Assembly (NCBI RefSeq): GCF_900141755.1
Contig: NZ_LT670844.1
Coordinates: 4,402,001-4,466,000 of the forward strand
Source: Bradyrhizobium lablabi
GTDB taxonomy: Bacteria; Pseudomonadota; Alphaproteobacteria; Rhizobiales; Xanthobacteraceae
Reading direction: 5' to 3'
Length of the DNA stretch: 64,000 nt
Under the pieces are notes generated by a model. It made no database searches. It was not told the DNA's origin and was given only the letters and a program-made list of their open reading frames with translations. Position 1 is the first letter of the stretch. Each line of letters starts with the position of its first letter. The position numbers and the translations under genes are program-made. Below, in pieces: positions 59,929 through 64,000 of the stretch.

Positions 59929-60363
59929 TCATGGACCGGAGGCAATATCCCCGGCCTGGATGGGCGCCGACGATGAACGCTTCGCGGCCTCAAGACAACC
60001 CGCAACCGCCGCCAACAGCGCGGCCGGCTTGAAGGGCTTTTGCAGGCTCGAGATCGCGCCAAGCTTGGTCGCCATCGCCAGGAAATCCGGACCGGCCGCC
60101 GGATCGGGCGTAATCGGCCGCCCCGAGATCACGATGATCGGGATTAGCGGCTGCTGCGCATGGATCAGCCGCATGGTTTCCAGCCCGTCCATTCCCGGCA
60201 TGAAGATATCGAGCAGCAACAGATCGAAATTTCCAGCCTCGAAGATCACAAGCCCCTTGCGGCCGTCACTGGCGACGACCACGTCGTGTCCGGCCCGTTC
60301 CAGCAAAATCTGGATGGTCGCCCGCACCGCGCTGTCATCATCGACGATCAGAATTCTTGCCAC
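59929..60363 (-). CDS. Single-domain response regulator (receiver)
   Basis: A 144-aa receiver: ARILIVDDDSAVRATIQILLERAGHDVVVASDG with the acidic DDD, LLLLDIFMPGMDGLETMRLIHAQ with the phosphoacceptor Asp, IIVISGRPITPDPAAGPDFLAMATKLGAISSLQKPFKPAALLA with Ser and Lys and the same unusual insertion as in the receivers at 48264 and 47770. It is 70 nt upstream of the hybrid kinase gene and in the same direction. The pair is paralogous to 48264/48745. It may act as a phosphate sink or output for the kinase. Confidence 0.9.
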   Translation of the reverse strand: MARILIVDDDSAVRATIQILLERAGHDVVVASDGRKGLVIFEAGNFDLLLLDIFMPGMDGLETMRLIHAQQPLIPIIVISGRPITPDPAAGPDFLAMATKLGAISSLQKPFKPAALLAAVAGCLEAAKRSSSAPIQAGDIASGP

Positions 60364-60673
60364 CGCCAGCGCCCCGCGAATATGAATTTAGGTCAATGCT
60401 GGGTTGTGAAACCGTTGTCTGTGTAGCGCAAGCATTTCCTCAAGCCTCCGACCGCGAGGTTGTTGAAAAAGCGGATGTTTTCGAACGCCTCTATGCACGG
60501 TATCGGGCAGACGTTACAAGACCTGCCCCTGGGGCGAATGATTCGCCGTGCGTTCGCGGGATGCAAGAAAATTGCGCGTTGCGGCTGCTCAAAATGATGA
60601 GATGATTAAGCGGGGCTTGCGTCTTGAGAACTGCCTGTGAGATGACCTTGACGGGTTCCCGACAGGTAGCAAA
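60364..60673. other. Divergent intergenic region, no gene recognised
   Basis: It separates the minus-strand receiver gene from the plus-strand dehydratase gene and must contain both promoters. No operator palindrome or RNA gene was recognised. Confidence 0.35.
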
Positions 60674-62413
60674 ATGACCGGCCAGAAAAAGACCAAGGAA
60701 ACGCTGCGCAGCGCGCGCTGGTTTGCGCCCGACGATCTGCGCGCCTTCGGCCATCGCTCCCGCGCCATGCAGATGGGCTATGCGCCGGAGGAGTGGAAGG
60801 ACCGCCCCCTGATCGCGATCCTCAATACCTGGTCGGACGCGCAGCCCTGCCACATGCATTTCAAGAGCCGCGTCGACGACGTCAAGCGCGGTGTGCTGAT
60901 GGCCGGCGGCTTCCCGCTGGAATTGCCGGCGCTGTCTTTGTCGGAATCGCTGCTCAAGCCGACCACCATGCTGTATCGCAACATGCTGGCGATGGACGCC
61001 GAGGAACTGTTGCGCGGCCATCCTGTCGACGGCGTGGTGCTGATGGGCGGCTGCGACAAGACCACGCCGGCGCTGCTGTTGGGCGCCACCAGCATGAATT
61101 TGCCGGCGATCTATCTGCCGGCAGGCCCCATGCTGCGCGGCAATTGGAAGGGCAAGACGCTGGGTTCCGGTTCCGACGCCTGGAAATATTGGGACGAGCG
61201 GCGGGCCGGGAAAATCTCCGACAAGGACTGGGTCGATGTCGAGGCCGGCATCGCCCGCAGCTACGGCACCTGCATGACCATGGGAACGGCGTCCACCATG
61301 ACCGCGATCGCCGAGGCGATCGGCATGACGCTGCCCGGCGCGTCCTCGATTCCCGCCGCCGACGCCGGCCATATCCGCATGAGCTCGGAGACGGGCCGCC
61401 GCATTGTCGAGATGGTCTGGGAAGACCTGACGCCGCAAAAGATCCAGACCCGAAAGGCGTTCGAGAACGCGATTGTCGTGGCGATGGCGATGGGCTGCTC
61501 GACCAATGCGATCATCCATCTGATCGCGCAGGCGCGCCGCGCCGGCCAGGACATCAGCCTCGCCGATTTCGAAATTGCGAGCCGCAAGGTGCCTGTCATC
61601 GCCAATGTCCGGCCGAGCGGCGACAAATATCTGATGGAGGATTTTTTCTATGCCGGGGGATTGCCGGGCTTGATGAGCCGGATCAGGGAACATCTGCATC
61701 TCGATTGCATGACCGTGACCGGCAAAGCGCTCGGCGAAAATATCGCGACGGCCGAAGTCTACAATGACGACGTCATCCGCACGGTGAAAAATCCGATCTA
61801 TGCCGAAGGCGCACTCGCGGTGCTCAAGGGCAACCTTGCTCCGGACGGCTGCGTGATAAAACCTTCGGCCTGCGAGCCGCGCTTCCTCAGACATACCGGG
61901 CCGGCGCTGGTGTTCGACGACTACCCATCAATGAAGAAGGCGATCGACGATCCCGATCTCGACGTGACGGCCGACCATGTGCTGATCCTGCGCAATGCCG
62001 GGCCGCAAGGCGGGCCGGGCATGCCGGAATGGGGCATGCTGCCGATCCCCACCAAACTAGTAAAGCAGGGCGTGCGCGACATGGTACGGCTGTCGGATGC
62101 GCGCATGAGCGGCACGAGCTACGGCGCCTGTATCCTGCATGTCTCACCGGAATCCTTTGTCGGCGGGCCGCTCGCGCTGGTTAGGAACGGCGACCGCATC
62201 ACGCTCGACGTCGCCGCGCGCAGCATCAATCTCGATGTTCCTGAGGCGGAACTGGCAAGACGCCGGGCCGAATGGAAGCAACCCGAGCGCCGTTTCGAGC
62301 GCGGCTATGGCTGGATGTTCACCAGGCACATCAAGCAGGCCAATGAAGGTTGCGATTTCGATTTTCTCGAAACCGGATTCGGCGCGCCGGTCGGCGAGCC
62401 GTCGATTTATTGA
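60674..62413 (+). CDS. IlvD/Edd-family dehydratase (sugar-acid type)
   Basis: A 579-aa dehydratase of the IlvD/Edd family, the same length as L-arabinonate dehydratase of Rhizobium and with similar segments (LNTWSDAQPCHMH, MLMGGCDKTTPALLLGA, SYGTCMTMGTASTM, LPGASSIPAADAGH, NVRPSGDKYLMEDFFYAGGLPG, DARMSGTSYGACILHVSPE). Cys residues in QPC, GGCDK and GTC are the positions of the iron-sulfur cluster ligands. So it probably dehydrates an aldonic or uronic acid, rather than making branched-chain amino acid precursors. An RraA-like gene follows after 126 nt with a palindromic repeat between. ATG 60674 follows CAGGTAGC; weak ribosome site. Confidence 0.88.
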   Translation: MTGQKKTKETLRSARWFAPDDLRAFGHRSRAMQMGYAPEEWKDRPLIAILNTWSDAQPCHMHFKSRVDDVKRGVLMAGGFPLELPALSLSESLLKPTTMLYRNMLAMDAEELLRGHPVDGVVLMGGCDKTTPALLLGATSMNLPAIYLPAGPMLRGNWKGKTLGSGSDAWKYWDERRAGKISDKDWVDVEAGIARSYGTCMTMGTASTMTAIAEAIGMTLPGASSIPAADAGHIRMSSETGRRIVEMVWEDLTPQKIQTRKAFENAIVVAMAMGCSTNAIIHLIAQARRAGQDISLADFEIASRKVPVIANVRPSGDKYLMEDFFYAGGLPGLMSRIREHLHLDCMTVTGKALGENIATAEVYNDDVIRTVKNPIYAEGALAVLKGNLAPDGCVIKPSACEPRFLRHTGPALVFDDYPSMKKAIDDPDLDVTADHVLILRNAGPQGGPGMPEWGMLPIPTKLVKQGVRDMVRLSDARMSGTSYGACILHVSPESFVGGPLALVRNGDRITLDVAARSINLDVPEAELARRRAEWKQPERRFERGYGWMFTRHIKQANEGCDFDFLETGFGAPVGEPSIY

Positions 62414-62417
62414 CCCC

Positions 62418-62521
62418 TCGTCATTCCGGGGCGCGCGAAGCGCGAACCCGGAATCTCGAGATTCCCCGATGCGCAATTGCGCATCTGAGGTCTGGTCCTT
62501 CGGACCATCGCGGAATGACGA
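62418..62521. repeat. Palindromic intergenic repeat
   Basis: TCGTCATTCCG (62418-62428) and CGGAATGACGA (62511-62521) are outer arms; inside are further small hairpins (GGGGCGCGCGAAGCGCGAACCC, GATGCGCAATTGCGCATC, GGTCCTTCGGACC). It lies between the dehydratase and the RraA-like gene. Confidence 0.85.
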
Positions 62522-62539
62522 ACACCTGGGATGAAGACC

Positions 62540-63259
62540 ATGACAAAACTCAGCGACTTAACCCGCAACAAACTAAAGACCGTCTCCACCGCAACGGTCG
62601 CCACCGCGCTGTTCAAGCGCGGCTTTCGCATCCAGATGATTCAGGACGTCCATCCGCTTCATGCCGATCAGCCTGTTCTGGTGGGCGAGGCCTTCACCTT
62701 GCGCTACATGCCCGCGCGCGAAGATCTCAACAAGCTCGAGGTGTTTCGCGACCGCGCCCATCCGCAGCGCAAGGCGATCGAAGATTGTCCGCCCGGTGCG
62801 GTGCTGGTGATGGACAGCCGCAAGGACGCCCGCGCCGCGTCCGCCGGCGCGATCCTGGTGACGCGGCTGATGCAGCGCGGCGTTGCCGGCGTGATCACCG
62901 ACGGCGGATTTCGCGATTCGGCCGAAATCGCCAAACTTGGTTTCCCCGCCTATCACCACCGGCCGAGCGCGCCGACCAATCTCACTTTGCATCAGGCGAT
63001 CGAGATCAACGTCCCGATCGGCTGCGGCGACGCGCCGGTGTTTCCCGGCGACGTCATCCTGGGAGACGCCGACGGCGTGATCGTGATCCCCGCGCATCTT
63101 GCGGATGAGATCGCCAATGAAGCCTTCGAGATGACGGCGTTCGAGGATTTTGTCACCGAAGAGGTGAAACGAGGCCGTTCGATTTTTGGGCTCTATCCGG
63201 CGACCGACGAGCAGACGCTGACCGATTTCGCGGCGTGGCGGAAGAAGGCGGGAAGGTAG
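62540..63259 (+). CDS. RraA-family protein
   Basis: A 239-aa protein of the RraA/HMG-aldolase (RraA-like) family. It has TVSTATVATALFKRGFRIQMIQDVHPL, PPGAVLVMDSRKDARAASAGAILVTRLMQRGVAGVITDGGFRDSAEIAKLGFPAYHHRPSAP, and NVPIGCGDAPVFPGDVILGDADGVIVIPAHLADEIA, in which the GG.RD and GD segments are the metal and substrate site of 4-carboxy-4-hydroxy-2-oxoadipate aldolases. So an aldolase or decarboxylase acting on a sugar-acid or dicarboxylate product is more likely than RNase E inhibition. ATG 62540 is chosen because GGGATGA precedes it; ATG 62531 is three codons upstream. Confidence 0.85.
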   Translation: MTKLSDLTRNKLKTVSTATVATALFKRGFRIQMIQDVHPLHADQPVLVGEAFTLRYMPAREDLNKLEVFRDRAHPQRKAIEDCPPGAVLVMDSRKDARAASAGAILVTRLMQRGVAGVITDGGFRDSAEIAKLGFPAYHHRPSAPTNLTLHQAIEINVPIGCGDAPVFPGDVILGDADGVIVIPAHLADEIANEAFEMTAFEDFVTEEVKRGRSIFGLYPATDEQTLTDFAAWRKKAGR

Positions 63260-63267
63260 TGTTTCCT

Positions 63268-63416
63268 AACCTCTCCCCGCTTGCGGGGAGAGGTCGAAAT
63301 TCGCGGCAGCGAATTTCGGGTGAGGGGGACTCACCGCGCATACTTCACTTTCAGAATTCGCGGACAGGCCCCTCACCCCAACCCTCTCCCCGCGAAAGAG
63401 CGGGGCGAGGGAGAAG
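63268..63416. repeat. Palindromic intergenic repeat (related to 22032-22161)
   Basis: CCTCTCCCCGCTTGCGGGGAGAGG on the left and CCCTCTCCCCGCGAAAGAGCGGGG on the right flank GGGTGAGGGGGA / CCCCTCACCCC, the same layout as the first copy. It stands between convergent genes. Confidence 0.8.
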
Positions 63417-63443
63417 GGCGGCGCATGCGGGGCGATCAGTAAC

Positions 63444-64000
63444 TCACACCTCGCCCTTGTCCGCTATCCCCACCGCCCACAACGCAAATGCATAGGCGAT
63501 CGCGACTTCGTCTAGTCGGTTGAAGCGCCCCGACGCGCCGCCGTGGCCGGCGCCCATGTTGGTGCGGAGCAATACCGGGCCGCCGCCGCGGATGGCGGCG
63601 CGCAATCGCGCGATCCATTTGGCGGGTTCCCAATAGGTGACGCGCGGATCGGTCAATCCGCCCATTGCGAGGATCGCCGGATAATCCTTTGCGGCGACGT
63701 TGTCGTAAGGCGAATAGGACAGGATGGTCCTAAAATCCTTTTCGTTTTCGATCGGGTTGCCCCATTCCGGCCATTCCGGCGGCGTCAGCGGCAAAGTATC
63801 GTCGAGCATGGTGTTGAGCACGTCGACGAACGGCACTTCCGCGACAATGCCGGCGAACAATTCTCCGGCACGGTTGGCGACTGCCCCCATCAGCATGCCG
63901 CCGGCGCTGCCGCCATGGCCGACGATGCGTTTTGCGCCGGTATATTTTGTCTCGATCAGGGCGCGAGCGGACGCCGCAAAATCATCAAAACTGTTGGTCT
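63444..64000 (-). CDS. S9 oligopeptidase (PtrB-type), C-terminal part, runs off right edge
   Basis: The minus-strand frame is open to the window edge, about 185 codons ending in TGA/TCA at 63444-63446. It shows the C-terminal catalytic part of a prolyl-oligopeptidase: GHGGSAGGMLMGAVANRAGELFAGIVAEVPFVDVLNTMLDDTLPLTPPEWPEWGNP, with the nucleophile Ser in GGSAGG, the Asp in MGGLTDPRV and the His in NMGAGHGGASG. The TPPEWPEWGNP segment is characteristic of oligopeptidase B. The N-terminal propeller lies outside the window. It probably cleaves short basic peptides in the cytoplasm. Confidence 0.9.
   Translation of the reverse strand, partial: TNSFDDFAASARALIETKYTGAKRIVGHGGSAGGMLMGAVANRAGELFAGIVAEVPFVDVLNTMLDDTLPLTPPEWPEWGNPIENEKDFRTILSYSPYDNVAAKDYPAILAMGGLTDPRVTYWEPAKWIARLRAAIRGGGPVLLRTNMGAGHGGASGRFNRLDEVAIAYAFALWAVGIADKGEV

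Overview
The window looks like chromosomal DNA of a Bradyrhizobium-type alphaproteobacterium. The support is high GC content, stacked ABC transport and catabolic operons, FixJ-, Crp- and HxlR-type regulators, small REP-like palindromic repeats that occur as related copies, and a flagellin remnant. No rRNA, tRNA, CRISPR array, transposase or phage gene was seen.

Positions 1-21994 hold two amide-utilisation clusters in tandem. Cluster A (956-12158) has two paralogous amidase-signature amidases, an FmdA/AmdA-type formamidase, a five-part Urt/Liv-type ABC importer, an SDR and a third, Tat-signal-bearing amidase. A cytoplasmic AmiC-like sensor runs divergently off the left edge. Cluster B (12347-21994) begins with AmiC and the ANTAR antiterminator AmiR, followed by a second five-part importer, the aliphatic amidase AmiE, a MetX-like hydrolase and a UreE-like protein. 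Each cluster has an untranslated leader with an intrinsic terminator before its first structural gene. Hairpins with ANTAR-type hexaloops lie beside or overlap those terminators, so the likely logic is amide sensing by AmiC, release of AmiR, and read-through of both leaders. A CbbQ/CbbO-like ATPase and VWA pair (22169-25290) and a LysR regulator follow on the minus strand, with no Rubisco or nitric oxide reductase genes in view.

Positions 27049-38684 are a catabolic region built around an HxlR repressor. It holds a periplasmic binding protein, a DsbA/HCCA-isomerase-like protein, an acyl-CoA ligase, an SDR lacking the catalytic Tyr, two acyl-CoA dehydrogenases, a thiolase, a nitronate monooxygenase, a cis-CaaD/Cg10062-like tautomerase and a maleylacetate-reductase-like dehydrogenase. 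Three near-identical 17-bp palindromes sit at the -35/-10 elements of the three transcription units and are the likely HxlR operators. The substrate is unknown. This regulon and the paired ANTAR leaders are the best candidates for undescribed biology here.

Positions 38781-60363 are mainly signalling: a cold-shock protein, REC-EAL, several single-domain receivers, two Crp/Fnr paralogues, CheR and PilZ, a FixJ-type regulator, a CYTH-CHAD protein, a PAS histidine kinase and a large hybrid kinase with its receiver. Gene decay is frequent: a frameshifted LuxR-type regulator, a PilZ/PAS remnant, a half receiver, and a truncated histidine kinase joined to the end of a flagellin gene. Positions 60674-64000 hold an IlvD/Edd sugar-acid dehydratase, an RraA-like protein and the C-terminal part of an S9 oligopeptidase, separated by palindromic repeats.
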